NCBI RefSeq assembly: GCF_001050275.1
Contig: NZ_BBYA01000013.1
Span: 1 to 42,875, forward strand
DNA length: 42,875 nt
Source: Leptolinea tardivitalis
Lineage (GTDB): Bacteria > Chloroflexota > Anaerolineae > Anaerolineales > Anaerolineaceae
Direction of reading: 5' to 3'
The number at the start of each line of letters is the position of its first letter. Positions within the stretch are counted from its first letter, which is position 1. A program made the position numbers and the translations under genes. This document shows positions 29,724 through 39,428 of this stretch, in pieces. The notes beneath the pieces were generated by a model. That model searched no databases, had not been told where the DNA came from, and saw only the letters and a program-made list of their open reading frames with translations.

Positions 29724-32700
29724 CCTGATGCCGATTCCCGGGAAGACTGTTCTTTCTTTTTTTTCTTTTTCAAATACATAGCCTGGTCAGCCTGTTTAAA
29801 GACCTCGGTTAATAAAACGTTATTTCCTCCCGTTGCGAAGCCGATCGATAGACTCAAACTCTGATCAGATGGAAACAACTCATTATGTTTGGCTAGAATC
29901 AATTCCAGACGCTCAACCGCCTGGCGGGCCGCGGGTTCGGCTGTCAGTGGAAGTACTACTACAAATTCATCGCCGCCCATGCGGGCGACCATATCTTCAG
30001 GCCGGAAAGAACTTTTTAGTAATCCGGCCACCCGTTGAAGCAATTCATCTCCGGCACTGTGCCCCCGGTGATCATTCACCCATTTCAATCCGTCTACATC
30101 CATCACCAGAATGCTGATGGGGAAAAGGCGGGAGCGTTGCAGCCGTTCGATTTCTGCCTCATAATATTGACGGTTGTACAGTCCTGTTAATATATCGTGC
30201 ATGCTTTGGTAATGCAGGGTATCTTCCACTTTTTTCCGGTCTGTAATATCACGTGCTACCCAGATAACACTGTCTTCCGTCAGGGGAGAGACATTGGCAG
30301 AGAACCAGTACTCACGGCCGCCGATTGGCAGGCTGTAATCACGGCGAGTCATTTCTTTCGTCGCCAGTGTTTGATAAATCGTATTCATAAATAAGGAGGC
30401 AATATCCGGGGGGAATATCTCGGAAATAGACCGGTTTTTCAATTCGTCTGGTGAACGAAAATACCGCTGTGAACTGGTGGGGGCAATCTCCTGATACCGG
30501 CCTTCGGAATCATAAATGATGATCACATCTGTCATGGCCCGGAAAAGGGAACGCAGCTTGTTTTCAGAAATCTGCAGAGCTTCTTCCGCCCGCCGGCGTT
30601 CACTGATGAAACGGGCCTGCTGAATATTCTGATAGGCAGAATTGGAAAGGTACGTAGAGAAGGTATAAAGTGCCTGTGAGATATCCATAAACCGATCCTT
30701 TGAGAGAGTCGGGATCTCCCGAAAGGCGTTTAGAGCTTCAGTTTCATCAATACCCAGTGAGTGTACGTAATTTAACATCATTTCTTCATCTATATCTTCA
30801 CTGCGCAATTGACCAATGAGCCAGTTGGCAATATGTTTCCCCCCGATACGAATGGGTGCTCCGGCGTGCAGCAAACCGACACTGGGGCAGGGCAGGATCT
30901 GTGTATGCAGCGAAGAGCTCTGGCATAAGTCAGAATCATTCTTTATACAATCTTTTTCCCCCACCGGATTCTTACGGATGATGTCGTTGCAGAAGCGGCA
31001 AAAATTACTGGGTTTTGTTATGGGTGTTCCATCAATGCGTGTAATTATGGAAGCCACCTCCATAGCACGGGCAAAAGCATCTTGCATGGATTGTAGATCA
31101 TCGATATTAAACAGATCGTCGAGTTCGATATTGTCGGTGGCTTCGAGGGGTTGTGTCAGCGCCATCATCCTTTTTTCCAGCGCATGTTCTATCTGCTTTT
31201 GTGCTGTAATATCCTGGATCACTCCGCTTACCTTGTTGGGTTTTCCTTCCACATCTGGAAGAATGGTAGTGACCACATGCATGATATGCGGTTCTATTTC
31301 TCCATCGTACAAAATTTCAATATCACCGTCGAATTCCTGCAGGTTGCTCAGGCTGTCCTTGAGTTTATCTGACCATTCCATCTTCCGGTTTGTGGTGATG
31401 TATCGTTCCAGTTGGTCGAGTGATTTGATCTCTTCAGATGGGTTGACCCCCATGATCCTGAGATATTCATCTGATGCCCAGAATTCTCCGGTAGAGGGTG
31501 TGAATTCCCAATTGCCCACATGGGCAATCTTCTGAGCCATCCGCAGGCGGGTTTCACTTTCGAGAAGACTCTTTTCCATCTGTTTTCGGTTGGTAATATC
31601 ACGAGCAATCCAGATGACGGCGTCTTCGGATAAAGGCGACACATTCCCTGAAAACCAGATTTCCTTACCATTGATGGTCATAGCATAGTCAACCTGAACC
31701 ATCCGTCCGGCGGTCAGCGCCTGGTGAATGGTGTTGATGATCAAATCCGCATCTGGTTGGGGGAAAATATCGTAAACGGTTTTTCCCATCAATTGCAGTG
31801 GATCTCTGGCCAGGTTTTCCGGATTTGTCGGTGCGATTTCCAGATAACGGCCATCTTTATCCAGAATTAAAACCACATCGGTAATGGAATGAAACAGAGA
31901 TCGTATCTTGTTTTCAGATGCGAGAAACGCTTCTTCTGTCTTTTTATACGTGCTGATATCATGAAATATGGCAAACCAACCAATCGATGGTTTTGGCGGA
32001 TTCTGAATGGGGTAAAAATCAATACTGTAATAGTGCACCACACCGTTTTGTTGTAAATGTACTGTGGTTGTTTCTGCAAATTTGCAATCCAGAATTTTCA
32101 AGATTTCTGGATACGGGCTAAAAATGGTGCGGGCATCCTGACCGATTGAATTATTGATCTCTGGAAAGATGGACTGCGCTGCCGGATTGATATAGACGAT
32201 ATGTTTCTGACTATCCAAAATAATAATGCCATTTGACGTGGTTTCCACCAACCTGGAATAAGCAATCGGAGCGATATCCAACAGGCCATAAAAGCGGAAT
32301 CCGTAAACCACAAATACACCGCTGATGATAAAGATAAACGGAGTAAGGTCCAGATCTTTAAAAGGACTGAGGCCAAATACGCCGATCAAACAACCAACCA
32401 GTGGAAAGATAAAACCCAGGTTAATAATTAACGCCTGCCGTCGTGCAATTTCTGGAGCGTTTTTCATAAAATTGAAAAGAATAAAAATGGCCAGAATAAT
32501 TAATGCGAACGTATAGATGGCATTAAACCAAAACCAAATTCCCCCGGAGATAATGGCATTCGGATTCCGATGCCCTCCAAAAAACCACCCGTGATATGCA
32601 TCTGTCCAGAGAAGCAATAAAGTTATGATCGGTTCTATGGCCAGCAAAGAGATTTTTTTTGATGTGAAGTATTCATCCCTCTGTGCAAATTGAAAAGAAA

Positions 32701-32944
32701 ACACCAGCATGGCTGGAGGAGCCAGTACCACTCCAAAGTACGTCATTTGCAACCAGAAATACTGCCAGGCTGTATCATTCGTCAACCAGCGGCAGGCATA
32801 AAAGACAGCCCACAGGCCGAGGGCGGTCATGATAATAGATAAGGAAGTCGCACCAAGTTTGGGTCTTCGATTAAAAGCCAAAACAGCAAGAGAAAAAGAA
32901 ATTAGAGCAGAAACCATCAAGGCATTGGCAAACAGATGATTCAT
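29720..32944 (-). CDS. 7TM-PAS-PocR-GGDEF sensor diguanylate cyclase
   Basis: 1074 aa. In order: a 7TM sensor of the histidine-kinase type (residues about 1-215), three PAS domains (about 225-585, each ending in the W(I)ARDIT/W(F)AIFHDIS block), a PocR-type ligand domain with conserved cysteines (FCRFCNDIIRKNP, KDCIKN, LPCPSVGLLHAGAPI), a fourth PAS, and a C-terminal GGDEF domain. The active site is intact (ARMGGDEFVVVLPL, about 990), and the inhibitory RxxD site is present five residues before it (RPED). No EAL domain. It makes cyclic di-GMP in response to an extracellular or small-molecule signal. I place the start at MNHLFAN with GGAG upstream; an ATG 21 bases earlier is possible. Confidence 0.9.
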   Translation of the reverse strand: MNHLFANALMVSALISFSLAVLAFNRRPKLGATSLSIIMTALGLWAVFYACRWLTNDTAWQYFWLQMTYFGVVLAPPAMLVFSFQFAQRDEYFTSKKISLLAIEPIITLLLLWTDAYHGWFFGGHRNPNAIISGGIWFWFNAIYTFALIILAIFILFNFMKNAPEIARRQALIINLGFIFPLVGCLIGVFGLSPFKDLDLTPFIFIISGVFVVYGFRFYGLLDIAPIAYSRLVETTSNGIIILDSQKHIVYINPAAQSIFPEINNSIGQDARTIFSPYPEILKILDCKFAETTTVHLQQNGVVHYYSIDFYPIQNPPKPSIGWFAIFHDISTYKKTEEAFLASENKIRSLFHSITDVVLILDKDGRYLEIAPTNPENLARDPLQLMGKTVYDIFPQPDADLIINTIHQALTAGRMVQVDYAMTINGKEIWFSGNVSPLSEDAVIWIARDITNRKQMEKSLLESETRLRMAQKIAHVGNWEFTPSTGEFWASDEYLRIMGVNPSEEIKSLDQLERYITTNRKMEWSDKLKDSLSNLQEFDGDIEILYDGEIEPHIMHVVTTILPDVEGKPNKVSGVIQDITAQKQIEHALEKRMMALTQPLEATDNIELDDLFNIDDLQSMQDAFARAMEVASIITRIDGTPITKPSNFCRFCNDIIRKNPVGEKDCIKNDSDLCQSSSLHTQILPCPSVGLLHAGAPIRIGGKHIANWLIGQLRSEDIDEEMMLNYVHSLGIDETEALNAFREIPTLSKDRFMDISQALYTFSTYLSNSAYQNIQQARFISERRRAEEALQISENKLRSLFRAMTDVIIIYDSEGRYQEIAPTSSQRYFRSPDELKNRSISEIFPPDIASLFMNTIYQTLATKEMTRRDYSLPIGGREYWFSANVSPLTEDSVIWVARDITDRKKVEDTLHYQSMHDILTGLYNRQYYEAEIERLQRSRLFPISILVMDVDGLKWVNDHRGHSAGDELLQRVAGLLKSSFRPEDMVARMGGDEFVVVLPLTAEPAARQAVERLELILAKHNELFPSDQSLSLSIGFATGGNNVLLTEVFKQADQAMYLKKKKKKEQSSRESASG

Positions 32945-33348
32945 TCCAATGCTCCATATTGACATGCAGAAATGGCAAAACCCCTCTGTTTTTTATCCAT
33001 ATTTGACTCAAATCCTTATTCCGGGTTGATTATTATCAGGCGGACGCAACGGCGATGGGTCAAAAGATGGTTTCTTCTATGTATCTGCCCTGTGTCATTG
33101 AATGTAGAAATTCACCGTGCCATATATTACTATCATAGTATGATCTGAATTGACATAAAACAAGAATAAATGTTGTGTGGCAAAAAATCAACTGAAGAGC
33201 CTCTTGTGCTTTTATTCGGTGCAAGGCGGCATGTTCACCTGAAAATGATATAAGGCGAGGTGTTTTTATGGTACATAGACGTCTACCAACAGTCTCATTG
33301 AAGTAAGGTGATAAAAAGATACATGTTCATAACTGTCCGTCAATATGA
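32945..33348. other. Gene-free divergent intergenic stretch
   Basis: About 400 AT-rich bases between the cyclase gene and the promoter at 33349. A TTGACA at about 33153 lacks a well-spaced -10. No coding frame with a ribosome site. It presumably holds the promoter of the cyclase gene. Confidence 0.4.
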
Positions 33349-33376
33349 TTGACAACCGCAAGAGTCCTTCTATAAT
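33349..33376 (+). promoter_or_regulatory. Consensus housekeeping promoter
   Basis: TTGACA (33349-33354), 16 bases, TATAAT (33371-33376): both boxes perfect. Transcription would start near 33383, about 235 bases before the response-regulator ATG, leaving a long structured leader. Confidence 0.85.
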
Positions 33377-33382
33377 GAAATA

Positions 33383-33594
33383 TGTCACTGAGGGATAATT
33401 CATTGTTTTATCGTTACCAGATATTTTTATTGTTTCATTAAGAAAATACCTATCCAGCCTTCAACATTTGTTTTATGTTGAAAGTTATGATCTGCCACCA
33501 ATATGTGGTCGCTTTTCTACTATGTGAATAGTAGGATATGGTGTCAGGGAGCTACTAGCGAAACCGGTCACTCATGATGGCCGGTTGTTTTTTT
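33383..33594 (+). ncRNA. Structured leader or small RNA ending in an intrinsic terminator
   Basis: Between the promoter and the response-regulator gene lie four stems: TTCAACAT/ATGTTGAA (33460-33482), CCAC/GTGG (33496-33509), CTACTAT/ATAGTAG with a GTGA loop (33517-33534), and AACCGG/CCGGTT followed by T7 (33562-33594). CTACTA recurs at 33552-33557 and could compete for TAGTAG, giving an alternative fold just before the terminator. It does not match a riboswitch class that I can name. It is either an attenuator for the downstream gene or a separate small RNA. Confidence 0.55.
33588..33594 (+). terminator. T-run of the leader terminator
   Basis: Seven T after the AACCGG/CCGGTT stem (33562-33586), 25 bases before the response-regulator start codon. 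It lies between a promoter and its apparent gene, so readthrough must be regulated or partial. Confidence 0.75.
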
Positions 33595-33619
33595 CTGCAA
33601 GGCAATAATTGGAGGGACT

Positions 33620-34459
33620 ATGTTCACCTCTACCTTTGATTCGGGTGTAGCGGTTAGGAAAGGTGTCGATCTCGATATTATTGAACCCGAGAAACCTCAC
33701 AAGCGGGTTTTAATCATTGATGATGAAGTCGAAACGATCGGATTGGTAAAGCATATTTTGATCAACGCCGGAATTGATGTGGTTTCAGCCTGCAGCGGGG
33801 CGGAAGCCCTGAAACGGATCAACCAGATCGGACCGGATGTCATTTTGCTTGACCTTCTCATGCCAGGCATGGACGGTTGGCAGGTGTATGAAAAATTGCG
33901 GCACGTAACGAATGTGCCGGTGATGATCATTTCAGCCCTGTCGGATAAAGAAGATGTTGTGCGGGGGTTGAATATTGGAGCCGATGATTACATTGCCAAA
34001 CCCTTCCATCCGTCTGAACTGGTTGCCCGTATCAACCGGGTGACATATCAGCGCACATCACTTCATTTTTCCCAAATTTTCAAATTTCCGGCCGCCGGAT
34101 TGGAAATCGACAGCAATAACCGTGAAGTACTTTACAACGAGAAGATGGCTGTTCTACCGATGCGCGAATTTGGCGTACTGGTAGCCCTTGCGCGGCGTCC
34201 AGGTCAGTGGGTAGACCTGGCTACGATCGCCTATGAGGTGTGGAATGATTCCAACATCCGCATTCAAAGCCGGATTAAATACCTGGTGTTTCTGCTCCGT
34301 TCCAAACTGGAGAGAGACCCCGGTAATCCACGGTTGATCGTTAGCCGTGAGGGCCTGGGATATAAATTGGCGGTATCCACAGGCACAGAACCAATGAAAG
34401 GAAAGGGGGTGATACCAGGCATGATAAACACCGGTCAGCCTGCCGGCAGCCAGGCATAA
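33620..34459 (+). CDS. OmpR/PhoB-type response regulator
   Basis: 279 aa. The receiver domain has the acidic pair in LIIDDEVETI (34-35), phospho-acceptor Asp78 in VILLDLLMPGMDGWQ, Ser/Thr in MIISALSDKED and the lysine in YIAKPFHPSE. The C-terminal winged helix (about 165-255) has LPMREFGVLVALARRPGQWVDLATIAYEVWN and SREGLGYKL. It has an extended N-terminus (about 28 residues) and a C-terminal tail. RBS GGAGGGACT. No histidine kinase is adjacent. It lies directly before, and in line with, a large secreted beta-helix protein that it may control. Confidence 0.92.
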   Translation: MFTSTFDSGVAVRKGVDLDIIEPEKPHKRVLIIDDEVETIGLVKHILINAGIDVVSACSGAEALKRINQIGPDVILLDLLMPGMDGWQVYEKLRHVTNVPVMIISALSDKEDVVRGLNIGADDYIAKPFHPSELVARINRVTYQRTSLHFSQIFKFPAAGLEIDSNNREVLYNEKMAVLPMREFGVLVALARRPGQWVDLATIAYEVWNDSNIRIQSRIKYLVFLLRSKLERDPGNPRLIVSREGLGYKLAVSTGTEPMKGKGVIPGMINTGQPAGSQA

Positions 34460-34567
34460 TGCAACGGCGCGGCAATGCTGGAATGAATCCGCCCGCCAAT
34501 GGGGAAAACAGCTAACCTGGTTCCAGTCTTTCAAGAAGTCTATGTGTTTTAATTCAGGAGGATTGCT

Positions 34568-37500
34568 ATGGTCACAAAAAATAGGTTTGTGATCGTATTT
34601 CAAGCTGTGTTTGTTGTCATCTTCACGTTTGGACTTCTGTTCCCGGCAGGGATGGTAGTTCGAGCTCAAGATGTCGTTCCTCCAGCGGAAACAACTACAG
34701 ACGAATCAGTACCTGACAGTGGTTCAGGTGACACATCAGCCCCGGCTGCGCCGGCGGATCCTGCCCCGGCTGCGCCGGCGGATCCTGCCCCGGCTGCGCC
34801 AGTCGAACCGGCTCCGGTTGTTGAGGTTCCGGCAGTCGACCCGGCGGCTACCGAAGCACCGGTTGAAGCTGCCCCGGCAGATGTTGTCTTACCGGCGGCA
34901 ACTGAAGCCCCGGCTGTTGAAGCCCTTCCGGTAGTCGACCCGGCGATTGTTCCGACGGAAGATCCTTTGCTGGTTCCGGTACTTCCGGCTCCTGTAGTGG
35001 AAGAACCAACCGCAGCAATCGATACACCGGCGGAAGTGATTGAGGCGCTGCCAGAACAGGCAGACCTCGTGGTGCTTGATGGCAATGGCGAACCCGTTCC
35101 GTTGGTGACGGTTGAAGCAGCAGATGCCATTGTTTCCGGCGACCCGATGTGGTGCCCGGGAACAACAGCCGCGGGCGATGCGAGTTGTAAGAAATTCTCA
35201 ACTATTGAAAAAGCCATTGCCTATGCCAAACAGGATGGTCACGGTGAATGCACCATCTATGTGGCGGAAGATTACCACACCACCAGCAAGACCACCATCG
35301 TGATTGATGAAGATGATTTCAATATGAGCGGTTTCAATATGTTTCTGGTAGGCGGTGTCGATCTCTCAAGTACATCCAGTGCCACATACGGACAGGTGAT
35401 CGGGCAGACATCACTCAATCAGTATTTCTTGATTGATGATATTACCGGTTCGTTCACCCTGGCCAATTTCATCATAAACGAATTCAAAAAGAACACATCC
35501 AATGAATCAAGTGTCTACATTTCCGATTCGAAAAATGTAACCTTGAAGAATCTATCCATCACCAATGCCGGGGATGGCAGCGGCATCCGAGTTGCCAACA
35601 GCAAAGATGTAAAGATCGAAGATTCTGCGGTTAAAGACTTCAAATCAGGAAATGCCATTAAGATTACGGATTCGGCGGATATCATGATCATGAACACCAA
35701 GGCTCATGATTACGATCACGACAGTGCCATCTATCTCTATAATGATAAAGCTGTAGAACTGAAAGAGGTTACAGCCAAGTCTGATGATTCCAACGGCCTG
35801 TTCTCTGAATTTGGCAAAGATTACTTAAGCATCATCGATAGCTTCTTCAACTACAATGATGGATATGGAATTCTGGTATCCGACATGAATGGTTGGGTTT
35901 CTCTCGATAATGTCGAAGCCAATTTCAATGATGATGGCGGAGTCAAGATTGAGACAAAGCTGAACCATGACAGCGGCGTTACCATCAAGGGTGGTTCGAT
36001 CAGCCATAATGATGGTGAGTATGGTCTGTCAGTGAAGTCTGAAACCATTGAATTGGGTAAAGGCCTCCAGGTAAATTCCAACAAAAAGAATGGTGCCAGC
36101 CTCTGGGCACATCAATGGATTGACCTCGAGACGGCTTCCTTCAATGGCAACCACCATGGTTATGGACTCCATGCGACCGCAGAACACAAGTACATTTTCA
36201 TTGATGGAATCGAAGCCAATGAAAATGGCACATACGGTGCTCTGCTTGAAGCCAAATCTGACCTCACCCTGAAGAATGGTTTCTTTGACAGAAATGACCA
36301 GGAAGGCCTGACTGCAACAACAGCCGATGGCGAGATGTTGTTGAGCATTGTCTCGGCTTCTGGAAATGGCTGGGGCGACAAGCATGGTTATGGCATGCAC
36401 TTGATGAGTGATGGTGCCATGAATCTGGATGCCCTGACAGTTGTCGGAAACTTCAACGAAGGGTTGAAGGCAGAATCGGATGAGACGATGAATATTACCA
36501 AGTCTCATTTTGATAACAATGGCTGGGGTAAATACTTCCATCCGTATTGCGGAGATGGATACGGTGCCGACCTGTTCAGCAAGTCTGATCTGACCATTGT
36601 GGATAGCAGTTTTGACAACAACTTTAACGATGGTTTGATTGCCGAAGCTGGATCTGGTATTGGCCAGGTTTATCCGACACTGGATTCCTTTGGGTTACCA
36701 TTCCCCTATCCGCATCCGATTATCGGCAATATCACATTAGAAAATGTGACAGCCAATAATAACGGATACAAGTTTGAAAGCTCTAAGGAAACCAAAGAGG
36801 ATGCCAATGGAGCTAACCTGAAAACCAACGGCAATCTGACCATTACGGGCAGCGAGTTCAATGGCAACTATAACTCGGGTCTGTATGCAGATGCCGCCGG
36901 TAAGATCAGGGTGGAAAGCTCTCAAGTCAATAAGAATGAAGGATGGGAAAAGGGCGATTTTGGTGCCATATTCCATGGCAAATCGAGTATTGATCTCTTG
37001 AACTCGACCTTTGACATGAACTGGGGTCCGGGATTGCAGGTGTACGTCTTGGGAGCCATCAATGTGGATGGTGTAAGTGCCAGCGACAATATGTCCTGGG
37101 AAGGCTACTATCCGGGTTATGGCGCTGTCTTAGATACGAAGTTTGGCGGCGTAACCATTGCCAACAGCTTCTTCAATGACAATGAAGGATTTGGCCTGTT
37201 TGTCTGGTCGAATGATGATGTGACTGTGAAAAAGACAGAAGTCAATAATAATGACTACGGTTGGTTCTGGGATGGACCGGTATATGCCGAGGTCGTCATG
37301 CTGGGAAGCGGGCCGGTATTTGGGCCTCCGTATGATCTTTCGGATTACAACGGTGACGGCGCCTTCATCCATTCAGAATTTGGATCGGTCACCATCAATA
37401 ACAGCCAGTTCAATGGAAATGAAGAACACGGACTGAGCGTGGAAGCCTGGAAGGACATTACCCTTGATAAGGTTGAGGTGATCGGAAATGGCGATGACGG

Positions 37501-38197
37501 TGCCAAACTCAGGGCCCACGGTAATATCACCGTAAGCTGCAGTAAATTCATTGACAATGGGGATTACGGACTCAAAGCTGGAGCCACAGGTCTGAATTCC
37601 GCGGTTACCCTGAATAGCAATACATTCAGCGGTAACGGGGATGGCGACTATGACATCTGGGCTGGTGAACTAACCGAGAACCTGAATTACCCATGCGGTA
37701 GTAATGGCGGCGGTGGTGGTGGTACAGCTGGTGGCGGCGGTGGCCCTGCCTTCGGTCTCAACCCACTCGTTGGGGTTATCCCGGTCACCGGTGGTGAATT
37801 TATGGCGCTCTCCTGCACAGGAATCAGCGTCTTGCAGCTGCCCGATGGTGAAGAAACAATCTTCAATCAACCCATGTGCGGTTACATGGCCACCATGGAA
37901 CTGGTAACACCGGAAGATCTTCCCGGTCAGATTCCGGCAGAATGGAAGTTTGTCGATGGATTCACCGTCACACTGATGTTCGGCAACGAAGTGGTAAATA
38001 ATCTGCCGGTCGGTGCGACGGATACCCTGGTTTTCCCGCTTTCAAAGGAGCAGGCTTCGGGTTCATTCCACATTCTGTTCTGGGATGTGACAGCTAATGG
38101 CGGATTGGGTGATTGGATCGATCTGGGCGGCGTGAAAGAAGCCCTGAAGTGGACCAAGACCCATGATCAGACGGGTACCTTCATACTGGTTGAATAA
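34568..38197 (+). CDS. Large secreted right-handed beta-helix surface protein
   Basis: 1209 aa. A signal peptide (MVTKNRFVIVFQAVFVVIF..., cleavage near VRAQD) precedes an Ala/Pro/Glu/Val-rich stalk (about 35-190, with a short repeated PAAPADPA). Then come about 900 residues of parallel beta-helix coils of the form N-x-G-x-G-(L/I)-x-(V/A)...(I/L)-(T/E)-x-(S/V)-x-(F/A)-(N/D)-x-N, rich in Asn, Asp and Gly. After a glycine stretch (GGGGGGTAGGGGG), a compact C-terminal domain (from FGLNPLVGVIPVTGGEF) ends ...HDQTGTFILVE. There is no LPXTG or membrane anchor. Likely an adhesin or glycan-binding/cleaving surface protein. RBS AGGAGGATTGCT. Confidence 0.88.
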   Translation: MVTKNRFVIVFQAVFVVIFTFGLLFPAGMVVRAQDVVPPAETTTDESVPDSGSGDTSAPAAPADPAPAAPADPAPAAPVEPAPVVEVPAVDPAATEAPVEAAPADVVLPAATEAPAVEALPVVDPAIVPTEDPLLVPVLPAPVVEEPTAAIDTPAEVIEALPEQADLVVLDGNGEPVPLVTVEAADAIVSGDPMWCPGTTAAGDASCKKFSTIEKAIAYAKQDGHGECTIYVAEDYHTTSKTTIVIDEDDFNMSGFNMFLVGGVDLSSTSSATYGQVIGQTSLNQYFLIDDITGSFTLANFIINEFKKNTSNESSVYISDSKNVTLKNLSITNAGDGSGIRVANSKDVKIEDSAVKDFKSGNAIKITDSADIMIMNTKAHDYDHDSAIYLYNDKAVELKEVTAKSDDSNGLFSEFGKDYLSIIDSFFNYNDGYGILVSDMNGWVSLDNVEANFNDDGGVKIETKLNHDSGVTIKGGSISHNDGEYGLSVKSETIELGKGLQVNSNKKNGASLWAHQWIDLETASFNGNHHGYGLHATAEHKYIFIDGIEANENGTYGALLEAKSDLTLKNGFFDRNDQEGLTATTADGEMLLSIVSASGNGWGDKHGYGMHLMSDGAMNLDALTVVGNFNEGLKAESDETMNITKSHFDNNGWGKYFHPYCGDGYGADLFSKSDLTIVDSSFDNNFNDGLIAEAGSGIGQVYPTLDSFGLPFPYPHPIIGNITLENVTANNNGYKFESSKETKEDANGANLKTNGNLTITGSEFNGNYNSGLYADAAGKIRVESSQVNKNEGWEKGDFGAIFHGKSSIDLLNSTFDMNWGPGLQVYVLGAINVDGVSASDNMSWEGYYPGYGAVLDTKFGGVTIANSFFNDNEGFGLFVWSNDDVTVKKTEVNNNDYGWFWDGPVYAEVVMLGSGPVFGPPYDLSDYNGDGAFIHSEFGSVTINNSQFNGNEEHGLSVEAWKDITLDKVEVIGNGDDGAKLRAHGNITVSCSKFIDNGDYGLKAGATGLNSAVTLNSNTFSGNGDGDYDIWAGELTENLNYPCGSNGGGGGGTAGGGGGPAFGLNPLVGVIPVTGGEFMALSCTGISVLQLPDGEETIFNQPMCGYMATMELVTPEDLPGQIPAEWKFVDGFTVTLMFGNEVVNNLPVGATDTLVFPLSKEQASGSFHILFWDVTANGGLGDWIDLGGVKEALKWTKTHDQTGTFILVE

Positions 38198-38220
38198 CCG
38201 GTAGACGCCTGTCTGCCCCT

Positions 38221-38251
38221 GTCCCCCCCTGAAAAAGGGGGGGACTTTTTT
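38221..38251 (+). terminator. Intrinsic terminator of the beta-helix gene
   Basis: GTCCCCCCC and GGGGGGGAC pair around TGAAAAA and are followed by six T. Confidence 0.92.
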
Positions 38252-38362
38252 AATAGGGTAAATCCCTGCAGCTTTCGTACAGGGATTTACACCTCAACGT
38301 ACCAGTAAGGGTACCAGGAACCGACGCCGGAGGGAGAAATATCCCGGCGGGGTATGGACGGG

Positions 38363-39379
38363 TTAAGAGTTTTCCATTTCTGGTGAATATTGGCCTTCAC
38401 GCGCGGCGGATAACAATTTGCCGCGCCGGTAAAGTTCTTTCTGGGCGGCATCAACATTCTGCGGTTTACCTTTCCATATCGCAAAAGCCGGGTCGGCCAT
38501 ACTGCGCAGGTAAGAATAGCTCAATTCCCACGGGAAACCGCCGATTTTGTTCATAGCATCGAGCCGGGCAGTTGAGATTTGTGTGCCCTGACCGCCAGAG
38601 AGGAACACCACGCCTGGAATGGCAGAAGGAATGGTGCGCTTCAATACCCGCAAGGAGGCTTCTGCCACCGCAGGAATATCAGCCTGAACAGGGCAATCAC
38701 GGCCAGGCAAAATCATATTGGTTTTCACCAGCAGTCCTTCGAGAAACACATTTTGTTTAAAGAACTGGTTTACCATTTCGTTGAGAATCCAGGTGGTCAC
38801 CTCTTCGTCACGTTCCAGGGTATGGCTGCCCGTCATGTTGACATCCGGTTCGACTACCGGCACCACGTCCATTTCCTGACAGATGGCGGCATACCGGGCA
38901 AGCTGCCAGGCATTGGCTTCAATGCAGGCTCTTGATGGATTATTTTTATCAATCAGTATGACAGCCCGCCATTTGGCAAATACCGCACCCAATTTTTTAT
39001 ACTCTTCCAACCGGACTCTCAAACCATCCAGCCCTTCTGAAATCTTGTCGCCGGGAAAACCAGCCATATCAATAAAACCGGTATCCACCTTGATGCCTGA
39101 AAGGATGCCTTTCGACCGGAAAAAGTCAGGGAATGGGCGGCCGTCGTGTGCTTTTTGACGAATGGATTCATCGAACATGATAACTCCCGAAATAAATTCT
39201 TCCAATCCGGGAGCGGTGAACATCATATCGCGGTAAGCGCGCCGATTTTCTTCTGTGTGGGGGAGATTAATGGGAGCAAAACGCTGCGAGGTGCTTCTCA
39301 GGCTTTCATCAGCGGCGAGAATTCCTTTTTTTCGGGCAACCAGCGCACGAGCGGTTGTATTAAGGAGTGCTTTATCCAT
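38363..39379 (-). CDS. Class I fructose-bisphosphate aldolase
   Basis: 338 aa, the length of eukaryote-like class I aldolases. Key residues: GILAADESLRSTSQRF (phosphate-binding), SGIKVDTGFIDMAG, VFAKWRAVILID (active-site Lys), VVPVVEPDVNM (catalytic Glu), and the Schiff-base Lys in LEGLLVKTNMILPG, followed by VFLSGGQGTQISTARLDAMN. It cleaves fructose-1,6-bisphosphate in glycolysis, without a metal. RBS AAAGGAGCTTTG. Monocistronic; an inverted repeat upstream may be its operator. Confidence 0.95.
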   Translation of the reverse strand: MDKALLNTTARALVARKKGILAADESLRSTSQRFAPINLPHTEENRRAYRDMMFTAPGLEEFISGVIMFDESIRQKAHDGRPFPDFFRSKGILSGIKVDTGFIDMAGFPGDKISEGLDGLRVRLEEYKKLGAVFAKWRAVILIDKNNPSRACIEANAWQLARYAAICQEMDVVPVVEPDVNMTGSHTLERDEEVTTWILNEMVNQFFKQNVFLEGLLVKTNMILPGRDCPVQADIPAVAEASLRVLKRTIPSAIPGVVFLSGGQGTQISTARLDAMNKIGGFPWELSYSYLRSMADPAFAIWKGKPQNVDAAQKELYRRGKLLSAAREGQYSPEMENS

Positions 39380-39428
39380 TCAAAGCTCCTTTCAGGAAAA
39401 CTCAATCAGAGAACAAGTTGTACACAAA

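Noticed and set aside
33383-33594. Cyclic di-GMP-I (GEMM) riboswitch
   Set aside because: The characteristic conserved core bases and tetraloop/receptor arrangement are not visible; I only support an unclassified structured leader.
34666-35217. 183-codon minus-strand Gly/Ser/Ala frame opposite the beta-helix gene
   Set aside because: It is a mirror of the Ala/Pro-rich stalk codons on the plus strand; there is no start signal.
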